From contig BAOK01000002.1 of the NCBI GenBank assembly GCA_000509225.1, forward strand, positions 500,496 through 564,495: DNA of 64,000 bases. Reading direction: 5' to 3'. Shown here one piece after another: positions 1-8,153 of the stretch; position 1 is the stretch's first letter, and each line of letters opens with the position of its first letter. A model generated the notes under the pieces. The model saw only the letters and a program-made list of their open reading frames with translations, ran no database searches and was not told the DNA's origin. This DNA is from Parvibaculaceae bacterium Mf 1.05b.01 (GTDB lineage Bacteria; Pseudomonadota; Alphaproteobacteria; Parvibaculales; Parvibaculaceae). Both the position numbers and the translations under genes were made by a program.

Positions 1-40
1 CGGTGAACCGTAACCACTTCTCCTGGAAACGCTTCAACCA

Positions 41-60
41 GAGACTGACAATGCAGTCTC
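41..60. other. Perfect stem-loop upstream of tRNA-Ser
   Basis: A 7-bp perfect stem (GAGACTG/CAGTCTC) with a 6-nt loop lies just before the tRNA. No T-run follows, so it is not a standard intrinsic terminator. It may belong to the end of a gene outside the window or to the tRNA leader. Bases 1-40 hold nothing I can recognise. Confidence 0.3.
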
Positions 61-64
61 ATGC

Positions 65-154
65 GGAGAGGTGCCGGAGTGGTTGAACGGGGCGGTCTCG
101 AAAACCGTTGTGCTGGCAACAGTACCCAGGGTTCGAATCCCTGTCTCTCCGCCA
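65..154 (+). tRNA. tRNA-Ser(CGA)
   Basis: The sequence folds as a class II tRNA. The acceptor stem GGAGAGG pairs with TCTCTCC, followed by discriminator G and an encoded CCA (152-154). The anticodon loop CTCGAAA gives anticodon CGA, reading UCG serine codons. The long variable arm (stem around GCTGGCAAC) and the T-arm CAGGG-TTCGAAT-CCCTG are intact, and discriminator G73 is typical of serine tRNAs. A decayed copy of its 3' half lies at 2354-2418, so this tRNA gene may have served as an integration site. Confidence 0.97.
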
Positions 155-217
155 TGATTTTTGTTGCTGATCAGGAGCATTGTGTTGGTCGTTGACCAAG
201 TTTCCGAATCTGACCGA

Positions 218-859
218 TCACCGACGCTGATTCAATAACGCGTCCGTTCCAGGGCCGAGCAATGTCATCAGAATTTTGGCAGCGGCTTCGGGTGTTTCTT
301 TAAAGCCGCGCTCCGCCCAGACGATGATCGCCCCGCGAAAGGCGCCGCCGATGATCTGCGCTATATATTCATGCACATGGGCGTCAAGCGGTGGCAGGGC
401 GTTCACACTCACGATGCGGTCCAGCAGCTCTGCGATTGCTTCGCCTGCAGGCTCCAGAAAAACAGCGCTCGGGCACCTGGTTGCGAGCAGGGCAATGGTT
501 TCCATGTCATCAGCCAGGTGCGAGAGAATTGATATCCCCAACCGACTGTCTGCAACAGGCAGGGTCAGTGCGTCGTTTTCCACCTGAGAGACAGCCCGCT
601 GAAACATGTTGGCGGCGATCTGTCGGACGACGTTATCCGGCGAATGGAAATGGGCATAGAAGGTTTTCCGCGTGAGTCCGGCGCGTGCAGCAATGGTGGA
701 GACGGACAGGACTTCAAGTTGCTGCCCGTCCTTCAGTTCGTCCAGAAGCGCGTCACACAGTTTTTGTCGTGAACGCAGGATGCGGCGATCCACCGGCTTT
801 TCTGCCGTTCCCATCAAGCCGCTGCTTGCCCCTAAATCGACTCCCACGGGTGCCTCCAT
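218..859 (-). CDS. TetR/AcrR family transcriptional regulator
   Basis: This 213-residue protein has an N-terminal TetR helix-turn-helix at about residues 27-75 (ILRSRQKLCDALLDEL..., then TIAARAGLTRKTFYAHF) and a variable C-terminal ligand-binding domain. It is transcribed divergently from the CYP153 gene at 1004, so it is the obvious candidate to control that gene and itself from the shared 144-bp promoter region, probably in response to a hydrophobic substrate (inference). The start is uncertain. ATG at 859 is used here, but a GTG at 847 has a better-spaced GGAGG, and an internal ATG sits just before the HTH. Confidence 0.85.
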   Translation of the reverse strand: MEAPVGVDLGASSGLMGTAEKPVDRRILRSRQKLCDALLDELKDGQQLEVLSVSTIAARAGLTRKTFYAHFHSPDNVVRQIAANMFQRAVSQVENDALTLPVADSRLGISILSHLADDMETIALLATRCPSAVFLEPAGEAIAELLDRIVSVNALPPLDAHVHEYIAQIIGGAFRGAIIVWAERGFKETPEAAAKILMTLLGPGTDALLNQRR

Positions 860-881
860 CTGATGACCTTGCGTCAGTTAT

Positions 882-924
882 TACACATTTGACACTTTTC
901 GCCAATTAACTATACATTTGTTAC
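882..924 (+). promoter_or_regulatory. Putative promoter and repeated operator for the CYP153 gene
   Basis: A perfect -35 hexamer TTGACA (889-894) stands 16 bp before TATACA (911-916), a plausible -10, giving an untranslated leader of about 80 nt before the ATG at 1004. A direct repeat TA(C/T)ACATTTGNNAC occurs at 882-895 and 911-924. One copy covers the -35 and the other the -10, as expected for a repressor site. The divergent TetR protein is the likely binder (inference). Confidence 0.5.
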
Positions 925-1003
925 TTAAATTTTTTGCGGGCCTCGTTCGTTGGGAATGGGACCTTTGTGTCGTCTAGGCTTCGCGTTCTGAAGGAGAACA
1001 GGT

Positions 1004-2278
1004 ATGGGATCCCCACTGGCATCAAAGATGGCCTCAACGTCGAATGTCGCCAAAACCCCACTCAGCGAGATTGACGTCTCGCAGCCGCATCTCTTCCGCG
1101 ATGACACTTGGCGCCCCTGGTTTGAGCGCTTGCGTCGGGAAGACCCGGTGCATTTTCTCTCTGACAGTCAGAATGGCGCGTTCTGGTCCGTTACCTCCCA
1201 TGACATGGTGATGGCGGTGGACACCAATCATCAGGTCTTCTCCTCTGAAGTAGGTGGCATTGCCATTGTCGACGCGGACACAACCGATGAGCAGCAGGTT
1301 GCGACTGGGGCCTCCTTTATTTCCATGGATGAACCGCGCCACGGGGAGCAGCGCAGAACTGTGACACCTACAGTGGCGCCGCCGAACCTTGCCAACCTTG
1401 AACCGCTCATCCGGTCCCGCGCCGCGGACATTCTGGATCATCTGCCGGTCGGTGAGACGTTTAACTGGGTGGAGGAAGTCTCGGTTGAGCTGACAGCGCG
1501 GATGCTCGCCACACTTTTTGACTTTCCCTATGAGAACCGGCGAGACCTGATCCGCTGGTCGGATGTGACAACAGCGGTGCCGGAAACCACCGGCGAAGAA
1601 GTCGACATGAAGGCGCGACACGACGCGCTGATGGAGTGCGCGGGCGTCTTTATGGGCCTGTGGCAGGAGCGGGCGGCGGCGGAGCCGAAGTTCGATCTCA
1701 TCTCCATGCTGGCCCACGGGGAAGCGACAAAGAATATTGAAGATGACCCGATCACGATGCTGGGGAACATTCTGCTTCTCATTGTTGGCGGTAATGACAC
1801 AACCCGGAACAGCATTAGCGGCGGGCTTGTCGCTCTTAATCAGTATCCGGAGGAGTATGAGAAGCTCCAGGGGGACCCGAGCCTCATTCCCAACATGGTG
1901 TCAGAAATGATCCGCTGGCAAACGCCGGTCATTCATATGCGCCGGACAGCGCTTCAAGATATTGAGCTTGGTGGCAAGACCATCCGCAAGGATGACAAGG
2001 TGATCATGTGGTACCTGTCAGCCAATCGGGACGAAAATGTCTTTGAAGACGCGGACCGTCTCATCATTGACCGGCATAACGCGCGGCGTCATGTCTCTTT
2101 CGGCTTCGGTGTGCATCGCTGCATGGGGAACAGGCTTGCGGAGATGCAGCTCACCATTCTTTGGGAAGAAATTATGAAGCGCTTCCGCAAAGTGGAAGTT
2201 GTTGGCCCGGTTGAGAGGCTGCCCAACAATTTCATCCGCGGTATTGCCAACGTGCCGGTACAGCTTCAACCGCTATAG
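1004..2278 (+). CDS. Cytochrome P450, CYP153-type (alkane/fatty acid terminal hydroxylase family)
   Basis: This 424-residue soluble bacterial P450 has the I-helix oxygen-activation motif GGNDTTRNS near residue 262, the ExxR region around MVSEMIRWQTPVIHMRR, and the haem-binding loop FGFGVHRCMGNRLAE with Cys373 as thiolate ligand. The loop and the downstream EMQLTILWEEIMKRF are characteristic of CYP153, enzymes that hydroxylate the terminal carbon of medium-chain alkanes, alcohols or fatty acids with electrons from a 2Fe-2S ferredoxin. A candidate ferredoxin is at 10075 and a close paralogue at 21275. No ferredoxin reductase is in the window. The ATG at 1004 has AAGGAGA eight bases upstream. 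The exact substrate cannot be read from sequence. Confidence 0.93.
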   Translation: MGSPLASKMASTSNVAKTPLSEIDVSQPHLFRDDTWRPWFERLRREDPVHFLSDSQNGAFWSVTSHDMVMAVDTNHQVFSSEVGGIAIVDADTTDEQQVATGASFISMDEPRHGEQRRTVTPTVAPPNLANLEPLIRSRAADILDHLPVGETFNWVEEVSVELTARMLATLFDFPYENRRDLIRWSDVTTAVPETTGEEVDMKARHDALMECAGVFMGLWQERAAAEPKFDLISMLAHGEATKNIEDDPITMLGNILLLIVGGNDTTRNSISGGLVALNQYPEEYEKLQGDPSLIPNMVSEMIRWQTPVIHMRRTALQDIELGGKTIRKDDKVIMWYLSANRDENVFEDADRLIIDRHNARRHVSFGFGVHRCMGNRLAEMQLTILWEEIMKRFRKVEVVGPVERLPNNFIRGIANVPVQLQPL

Positions 2279-2353
2279 GTGATACCTACTTGCACGGTCT
2301 GCTCAGGTTGACGGTCACCAAACAGGGGCTGCATCGAAGCTCCAAAGCCAAAT

Positions 2354-2418
2354 GGGGCAGTTTCGAAACCATTGTGCTGGCAACAGTGCCCAGGTTTCGA
2401 CCCCCTGTCTCTCAGCCA
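2354..2418 (+). pseudogene. Decayed copy of the 3' half of tRNA-Ser
   Basis: From the anticodon arm to the CCA this stretch aligns with the tRNA at 65-154, including an identical run TTGTGCTGGCAACAGT and the end CCTGTCTCTC-GCCA. It has several substitutions and one deleted base in the anticodon loop. The acceptor 5' half and D-arm are missing or unrecognisable, so it cannot be a working tRNA. It marks a duplicated attachment-site-like segment, with TetR and CYP153 between the two copies and an AT-rich orphan gene beyond it. Confidence 0.8.
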
Positions 2419-2495
2419 TTTTGTTTGAGTTGGAAATTATGCGCATCACCTTTTGGGTGCTCTGCGCTGGTGGCGCGAAGAGCGCCAACTTTTCA

Positions 2496-3527
2496 TTATT
2501 TTGCGAGCGTGGTGGAAAAGCTGTATCTCAGCGGTAGCGCTAACTCCCTCGACTCTACGGGGATTTCTTCGATGATGATTTCCATCATCGGGGGCAAGTG
2601 GCCATCCAACAGAGCCAATTGCAGGTCCTCATAAAATTTCAAGAGGTTATCAATGCAGATTTCAAAAACCTCTAAAAGGTTCTGCGGCCGATCCATATCG
2701 AAACTTGGGTGCCTAAATCTCCATGTCGGCAGGCGTATATTTCTGTTTGCTTCTAATGCAAAGTTGAGTGTCTCGATATTCTTGTCTTTGGTTGGATGCT
2801 CTATTGCTATGCGCATTGCTATCCAGGTTCCTATCCAGCGCTGATCCGATGCTAACATTTGCGCCAATGGGCTATCTTTGCCACGCGTTTTTTCTACCCA
2901 TGCTTGTGCCTTATGAAAGTGTCCACGTCCGAAACGTTGATTGTATGAGTCATCCAACATGTCGAATTTTAGTGCGGACAAAACAGGAAACAGTCCAGAA
3001 ATTGAATCCAAGCAACGCTTCGCTTCGTTCACAAACGCACGAAACTCAATATCGTAGTTTTCTATGGGTGGTATGGGTTTGGGGCTTTGGCCTTCTGTGT
3101 AAGCTGCAAGATCGGAAGAAACAGTTTCGATTGTTTCATTAATCTGTTTTTCGAGGCGTTCTTTGATGAACCGGAGTGAGACCAAAGAATTCATTGTCTC
3201 CCAGCTTATGTCGGATAAGAGTCGGAAATGATCAGAGGTCTTGGCGAAGACAGTTTCTAACAATTTTGTTGTTTGGATGATTGTTCTCGCTACAACTGGG
3301 TCAGCGGCCCCCAGAGACAAAACAACGCTTTGTTCCCATGGCGCAGTGGCATGTTCTAGGTCAGGATCCAGTTCATCTGGACTGCGCAGGCGTAGAATCT
3401 TTTTTTGGGTTACAGCGAACAGAGCACTAGCTCTTGAGACTAGCAGGATGACTCGATCCTCTTCGTCCATGTCTAGCTCAAGATTAACAGCGCTATCTCG
3501 CATTTCTCGAAGTTGTTCTCTTTCCAT
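2496..3527 (-). CDS. Hypothetical protein, unrecognised family
   Basis: A 343-residue, largely alpha-helical, charged protein with no signal peptide and no membrane segment. I recognise no domain. A segment near WIGTWIAMRIAIEHPTKDK and the C-terminal LLEVFEICIDNLLKFYEDL suggest a helical bundle. The start at 3527 (MEREQLREM) is chosen because GAGG lies six bases upstream. An upstream in-frame ATG at 3584 would add 19 residues. The gene is visibly richer in A+T than its neighbours and sits directly beside the decayed tRNA copy, both signs of horizontal acquisition (inference). It has no operon partner. Confidence 0.7.
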   Translation of the reverse strand: MEREQLREMRDSAVNLELDMDEEDRVILLVSRASALFAVTQKKILRLRSPDELDPDLEHATAPWEQSVVLSLGAADPVVARTIIQTTKLLETVFAKTSDHFRLLSDISWETMNSLVSLRFIKERLEKQINETIETVSSDLAAYTEGQSPKPIPPIENYDIEFRAFVNEAKRCLDSISGLFPVLSALKFDMLDDSYNQRFGRGHFHKAQAWVEKTRGKDSPLAQMLASDQRWIGTWIAMRIAIEHPTKDKNIETLNFALEANRNIRLPTWRFRHPSFDMDRPQNLLEVFEICIDNLLKFYEDLQLALLDGHLPPMMEIIIEEIPVESRELALPLRYSFSTTLAK

Positions 3528-3652
3528 AGAAGCCTCATTGTGGTGCATTCTTCGAGAAATCTGGTCTGCATCGCAACAGCTCACAGTGCCCTTGCTAATC
3601 TCAATTCTGCGCGATGCGCCTCACATTCACGCGTCGACTTGTTGGTAGGCCA

Positions 3653-4030
3653 CTATCCCGCCTTCTGCCTCTCTGCCGATACATCATATTCTTCGCGGGC
3701 GGTATCGATGGTTGCCAGGTTTTCCAGCGCCCAATTTCCTAATTCGGCAACCGGTTCGCGAAAGGACTCGCCGAGCGGCGTGAGGGTGTATTCCACCTTT
3801 GGGGGAATAGTTGGGTATTGGGTGCGGTTGACGAGACCGTCCCGCTCCAATTCACGCAAGGTGCGGCTCAGCATCCGCTGCGAGATGCCCAGGTTCCGCT
3901 TTAACTCGTTGAACCGAAGGGTTCCGTACTGGGAGAGTGAGATGATGACGAGCACGCTCCAGCGATCCCCCACGCGGGACAGCACCTCATTGATGCGTTT
4001 GCAATCTGGGCATTGTTGGGTGTCCTGCAT
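3653..4030 (-). CDS. HxlR family winged-helix transcriptional regulator
   Basis: This 125-residue protein shows the complete HxlR-type winged helix: an N-terminal CPDCKRINEVLSRVGDRWSVLVI, then LRFNELKRNLGISQRMLSRTLRELERDGLVNR, then the wing PPKVEYTLTPLGES. The N-terminal cysteines (CPDC) could serve redox or thiol sensing, as in some family members. It is divergent from the nitroreductase-family gene at 4156, the usual arrangement of a HxlR regulator with an oxidoreductase target. The 125-bp gap between them contains GTATAC (4115-4120) beside a -10-like stretch. The start is supported by GAAGGGAA upstream. Confidence 0.93.
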   Translation of the reverse strand: MQDTQQCPDCKRINEVLSRVGDRWSVLVIISLSQYGTLRFNELKRNLGISQRMLSRTLRELERDGLVNRTQYPTIPPKVEYTLTPLGESFREPVAELGNWALENLATIDTAREEYDVSAERQKAG

Positions 4031-4155
4031 GCCGGTTCCCTTCGTGTGACCGGGGGTCAGTTTTGTGACCTCTTGCGGCGGCGCAAGGTTCTGATTATAT
4101 CCTCGGTAACAAAAGTATACTGCTTTCTGTCGACACCCACAATAGGACCTGAAGA

Positions 4156-4797
4156 ATGACCCATAAGACTCTCACCGACCTTTTGAACTGGCGATATGCC
4201 ACCAAGAAAATGGACCCGACAAAACCTGTGCCGCAGGAGAAGGTCGATGCGATTGTTGAGGCGGTCCGTATGACGCCGACGTCGAGCGGCACTCAGCCGT
4301 TTGAGCTTCTCGTGGTCACGAACCCGGACGTGCGCAGTGAAATTCGTAAAGTCGCAATGGATCAGTCGCCGATCACAGACGGGTCTCATCTTCTGGTGTT
4401 TGCTGCATGGGACAATTACACCGAAGAGCGCATTGATGCGGTCACACAGCAGATGACGGAAGCGCGCGGTGAAATTCCGATGCTGAATGCCTATTACGAC
4501 AACCTAAAGGGAATGTATCTGCCCCGCGACGCGGAAGTGAATTACGCGCACGCGGCGCGCCAGGCCTACATTGCTTTGGGCTTTGCTCTGATCGCTGCTG
4601 CCGAGCAGGAAGTTGACAGCACGCCCATGGAGGGTTTCGATCCAGCTGAAGTTGACAAGATCCTGGGGCTGAAAGAACGGGGCTTGCGCTCGGTGGTTCT
4701 TTTGCCGTTGGGCTATCGGGACCCAACGGGTGATTGGTTGCTGCCGATGAAAAAGGTTCGCAAATCTCAAGAGACCATCGTCACCCAGGTAGCCTAG
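4156..4797 (+). CDS. NAD(P)H-dependent oxidoreductase, nitroreductase family
   Basis: A 213-residue FMN-dependent enzyme of the NfsB/nitroreductase fold. The N-terminal LLNWRYATKKMDPTKPVPQEKVDAIVEAVRMTPTSSGTQPFELLVV holds the phosphate- and FMN-contacting arginine and Ser/Thr cluster. AYIALGFALIAAAEQEVDSTPMEGFDP, followed by VVLLPLGYRDP..D, is typical of the NfsB/dihydropteridine reductase branch. Such enzymes reduce nitroaromatics or quinones with NAD(P)H in the cytoplasm. The gene is probably controlled by the divergent HxlR regulator and is followed by a strong terminator. The start has AGGA eight bases upstream. Confidence 0.9.
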   Translation: MTHKTLTDLLNWRYATKKMDPTKPVPQEKVDAIVEAVRMTPTSSGTQPFELLVVTNPDVRSEIRKVAMDQSPITDGSHLLVFAAWDNYTEERIDAVTQQMTEARGEIPMLNAYYDNLKGMYLPRDAEVNYAHAARQAYIALGFALIAAAEQEVDSTPMEGFDPAEVDKILGLKERGLRSVVLLPLGYRDPTGDWLLPMKKVRKSQETIVTQVA

Positions 4798-4835
4798 GCG
4801 TCCACTCGTCCCCACCCAGTTTGCGGGTCACAAAA

Positions 4836-4863
4836 AAAGGGCGTCTTGGAAGAGACGCCCTTT
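4836..4863. terminator. Bidirectional intrinsic terminator
   Basis: GGGCGTCT pairs with AGACGCCC around a short loop, flanked by an A-run on one side and TTT on the other. It lies between the converging nitroreductase-family gene (ends 4797) and the monooxygenase gene (ends 4889), so it can serve both. Confidence 0.85.
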
Positions 4864-4888
4864 GTCGTATCAGTGCTAACTGAAAAGT

Positions 4889-6694
4889 CTAGTTGAGTTC
4901 CAGTCCGCTCATCTCGCCCTCGTTCCGCCATTTGTCGAGGATCTCGAAATACTCGACAGATCCGCCACCATAAGGCGCGTTCTGGCCCGAGCGCTCTGAG
5001 GCCTTGCCTTCATTGTTGTAGTAGCCAGGGGTGCATTCTTCGAGGAACTTGGTGCGCATCACTGCCTTCTCGAGCACCCGGTCGACCCAGGCTGACTGAC
5101 CTTCCTCTGATGGCTCAATGGTCGAGGCCTGGCGTTTGTCGGCTTCATTGATGACCCAGGCAATGTGGTTGCTCTGTTCTTCCAAGAGATGCGGATAGTT
5201 GGCTGTGAAGCCGGCCTGGGCGCCGCCCATGATAAACACGTTCGGGAAGCCGCGGACATTCATGCCGTAGAGCGACTGAATGCCATCGGACCATGTGTCT
5301 GTCAGGGACTTGCCGTCCCGACCATAAAGTTCATAGCCGGAGCGGCGGGTATAGTCGGTCCCCACTTCGAAGCCTGTTGCATAGATCAGGCAATCAACCT
5401 CGTATTCCTGGCCGTTGGCGATAATGCTGGTCTCGGTGATTTTCTCAACACCCTGACCGTTCGTGTCGATCAGGTGCACATTGGGTTTGTTGAAGGCTGC
5501 GAGATATTCGTCATGGAAGCAGGGGCGCTTGCAGAACTGGCGATACCAGGGCTTCAGCGCTTCGGCAATCTCCGGGTCCTTGATGACTTCGTCGACGCGG
5601 GAGCGCACCTGTTCCATTTTTTTGAAGTCAGCAAGTTCGGCAATCTCGGCAAGCTTCTCTGGTGACAGGTTCTTATTGTCGCCCTGGCTCGCGATGAAGA
5701 GCAGGTTCCGGATAATCTCTGTCCAGCCGTCATTCACGAGGTCTTCCGAAGCAAAGCCACCGGAAACGAGAATGTTGAAGTTCTCCATGCGGTGCTTGTG
5801 CCAACCGGGTTCCAGGCTCTTCGCCCAATCCCAGTCGGTCTCGCGGTTGTTACGCACGTCAATGGATGACGGGGTGCGCTGGAAGACGTAAAGCTCATCA
5901 GCGCCTTCGGCCAGATGTGGCACGCATTGGACGGCTGTTGCGCCGGTGCCAATGATGCCCACGCGCTTGCCCTTCAGTTTGGTGAGGCCGCCAGCTGGGC
6001 TGCCACCGGTATAGGCGTAGTCCCAACGGCTTGTGTGAAATGTATGACCTTTGAAGCTTTCAACGCCTTTGATGCCCGGCAGTTTTGGACGGTGCAGGGG
6101 GCCGTTCGACATGATCACGAACTTCGCTTTCATGGCATCGCCGCGATTGGTCTTGATGATCCACCGTTGCAGACTCTCGTTCCAGCGAACTTCTTCGACT
6201 TCTGTCTGCAGGGCTGCATTGTTGTAAAGGTCGTACTTCTTCGCGATGCGTTTGGAGTGCTCAAGAATTTCCGGCGCCCGCGTATATTTTTCCACGGGCA
6301 TGAAACCGGTTTCTTCGAGCAGCGGCAGGTAGACATAGGATTCAATGTCGCAGGCTGCGCCCGGATAGCGGTTCCAATACCAGGTGCCGCCAAACTCACC
6401 GCCCTTTTCGATCATGCGGAGGTTTTTCACCCCAGCTTCGCGCAGCCGTGCCCCTGCGAGCAGACCACCAAAACCACCGCCGACAACAACCACATCCACT
6501 TCGTCGGTTAGGGGGTCGCGTTCAATGCGTTCTTCGACATAGGGGTCTTCGAGATAGTGGGCATATTGTCCTTTGATTTCGACATATTGTTCGTTGCCGT
6601 CTGTGCGCAGGCGTTTGTCGCGCTCTTCGCGGTATCTGTCGCGCAGGGCATCGGGATCGAAATCGATCGCATCGTTCAGTGCTTGCTCGCTCAT
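4889..6694 (-). CDS. Flavin-containing Baeyer-Villiger monooxygenase
   Basis: A 601-residue class B flavoprotein monooxygenase. The FAD-binding Rossmann motif VVVGGGFGGLLAGARL is at about residues 70-85, the second (NADPH) Rossmann motif is VGIIGTGATAVQCVP, and between them is the Baeyer-Villiger fingerprint FKGHTFHTSRWD (FxGxxxHxxxW). The length and the N-terminal extension before the first Rossmann fold match the cyclohexanone/phenylacetone monooxygenase group, which insert oxygen next to a ketone to form esters or lactones. The start at 6694 (MSEQALND) is preceded by GGGGAGA. The upstream ATG at 6745 lacks a ribosome site. It stands alone between two terminator-like boundaries. Substrate unknown. 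Confidence 0.93.
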   Translation of the reverse strand: MSEQALNDAIDFDPDALRDRYREERDKRLRTDGNEQYVEIKGQYAHYLEDPYVEERIERDPLTDEVDVVVVGGGFGGLLAGARLREAGVKNLRMIEKGGEFGGTWYWNRYPGAACDIESYVYLPLLEETGFMPVEKYTRAPEILEHSKRIAKKYDLYNNAALQTEVEEVRWNESLQRWIIKTNRGDAMKAKFVIMSNGPLHRPKLPGIKGVESFKGHTFHTSRWDYAYTGGSPAGGLTKLKGKRVGIIGTGATAVQCVPHLAEGADELYVFQRTPSSIDVRNNRETDWDWAKSLEPGWHKHRMENFNILVSGGFASEDLVNDGWTEIIRNLLFIASQGDNKNLSPEKLAEIAELADFKKMEQVRSRVDEVIKDPEIAEALKPWYRQFCKRPCFHDEYLAAFNKPNVHLIDTNGQGVEKITETSIIANGQEYEVDCLIYATGFEVGTDYTRRSGYELYGRDGKSLTDTWSDGIQSLYGMNVRGFPNVFIMGGAQAGFTANYPHLLEEQSNHIAWVINEADKRQASTIEPSEEGQSAWVDRVLEKAVMRTKFLEECTPGYYNNEGKASERSGQNAPYGGGSVEYFEILDKWRNEGEMSGLELN

Positions 6695-6873
6695 GGCGAA
6701 TCTCCCCGGATCAGTTTCAGTGGTGGAGCGGCATGGGGCCGCCATTCATAAATATCGATGGGGAAATTTTAGAGCCTCACCTGGCTTCTGTGAACAAAAA
6801 ACTGACAAAAAGTCATATTATCATTGTGGGTAGGAATTTGACGTCGCGTGAAAGGTGATTTTTGCAAACGCGG

Positions 6874-7998
6874 TCAATCAGGTTGTTCGAGTGCTGATTG
6901 AATGGCGACGATGCGGAGCAGGTCTTTTGTTGCGATCACGCCCACCAGGTCCGCCTGATCCATCACCATGAGCAGGCTCGCGCCGGTCTCCTGCATTCTG
7001 GCCATCACGTCTGCCGCCAGGTCGCGGGGGCTGACAATCGCGTTGGCGGTCATTGGTTTCATGATGTCGCGCACTCTGGTCCCACTGTGGCGGTCCAGCG
7101 GGATAGTTCTAACTTCCTGCAGGCTGACGCTGCCGACCACGCGTCCGCGGTCCGTGACTGGAAAAAACTCAAAGTCGTAGTGATAGATATAGTTTTCGAT
7201 CAGGTCGGCGACGGAGGTTTCTGCGGCAACTGTGACGGGGTTCGGCGTCATGAATTCCTGCACGGCTTTTTGCGCGAGGACATTCTTTGTCTGTGCCTGG
7301 AAGTTTGAGGAATCCGCAGCGAAGCGCACGAACATGCCGAGTACCACCCACCAGAGGCTTGCCAGCCCTGCACCCGTGAACAATCCCAGCAACCCAATGA
7401 CAATGAGCCCCAATCCGAAGAGCGACCCCATACGGGCGGCTGTCTTTGTCGCTGTCAGATAGTCTCCGGTGCGCATCCAGATGATGGCGCGCGCGACCCT
7501 GCCGCCGTCAAGGGGAAAGGCAGGCACCATGTTGAAGGCGGCGAGGATCAGATTGAGCATGCTGAGATAGCTCAATACGGTAGCCACTGACACGAAAGCT
7601 TCCAGGACTCCGGCGCACAACCAAAATACTGTGCCAAGGAAGACGCTCATTGCCGGGCCAGCGATCGCCATCAGGAGTTCGACTTTGGGCGATGGCGGTT
7701 CGCCCTTCAGTTCAGCGATCCCGCCCAGCAACCACAATGTGATGCCGGTGATCTCCATGCCATAGGCACGCGCGACCAGGGAGTGGGCAAGTTCATGCAG
7801 CAAGATGGAGGCAAAGAGCCCGAGGACGGCCACAATGCTCATCCACCAATATGTGGCATGGGGAAGTTGTTCGTGGATGGTGGGGAAGTAGCCTTCAGCC
7901 AGCCCCCAGGCCAGCAATATGGCGATGAAGGCCCAACTGATATTGACCCTGATTTTTATTCCAAAGACTTCGATAAGCGTGAAGCTTGCGCCAATCAT
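6874..7998 (-). CDS. Site-2 protease family (M50) membrane metalloprotease with CBS domains
   Basis: This 374-residue polytopic protein has zinc-site motif HELAH at about residues 68-72 within a membrane helix, and the second motif NMVPAFPLDGGRVARA supplying the third ligand (Asp). About six hydrophobic segments precede two C-terminal CBS domains (FMTPNPVTVAAETSVADLIENY and IMKPMTANAIVSPRDLAADVMARM). Such proteins cleave membrane-embedded substrates, often anti-sigma factors. CBS pairs usually sense adenosine nucleotides. The start at 7998 (MIGASFTLIEV) is preferred because AAAGG lies eight bases upstream and the family begins this way. The longer GTG start at 8046 has no ribosome site. No sigma or anti-sigma gene is nearby, so the substrate is unknown. 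Confidence 0.93.
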   Translation of the reverse strand: MIGASFTLIEVFGIKIRVNISWAFIAILLAWGLAEGYFPTIHEQLPHATYWWMSIVAVLGLFASILLHELAHSLVARAYGMEITGITLWLLGGIAELKGEPPSPKVELLMAIAGPAMSVFLGTVFWLCAGVLEAFVSVATVLSYLSMLNLILAAFNMVPAFPLDGGRVARAIIWMRTGDYLTATKTAARMGSLFGLGLIVIGLLGLFTGAGLASLWWVVLGMFVRFAADSSNFQAQTKNVLAQKAVQEFMTPNPVTVAAETSVADLIENYIYHYDFEFFPVTDRGRVVGSVSLQEVRTIPLDRHSGTRVRDIMKPMTANAIVSPRDLAADVMARMQETGASLLMVMDQADLVGVIATKDLLRIVAIQSALEQPD

Positions 7999-8153
7999 GA
8001 TGACCACCTTTGCGATAAATCCTGCAACGGTTGCCTTAACCGTCACGGGCGGGGGAGGCCGCCTAAACCCGCCCCTTGCGCGTCGTCAAAGAGATTGGTC
8101 GAAAAGCTGAAAGCTCGCCTTGATCCGGATCATGTGGCCTTGGCTAACAGTGG

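Noticed and set aside
1034-1717. 227-codon open frame opposite the first CYP153
   Set aside because: Shadow of the P450 gene, with a composition rich in Arg/His and no domain.
2354-2418. A second functional tRNA-Ser
   Set aside because: The acceptor 5' strand and D-arm are missing and the anticodon loop has lost a base.
4101-4120. HxlR operator at GTAAC-AAAA-GTATAC
   Set aside because: The halves are not inverted repeats; only GTATAC is palindromic, too short to call as a site.
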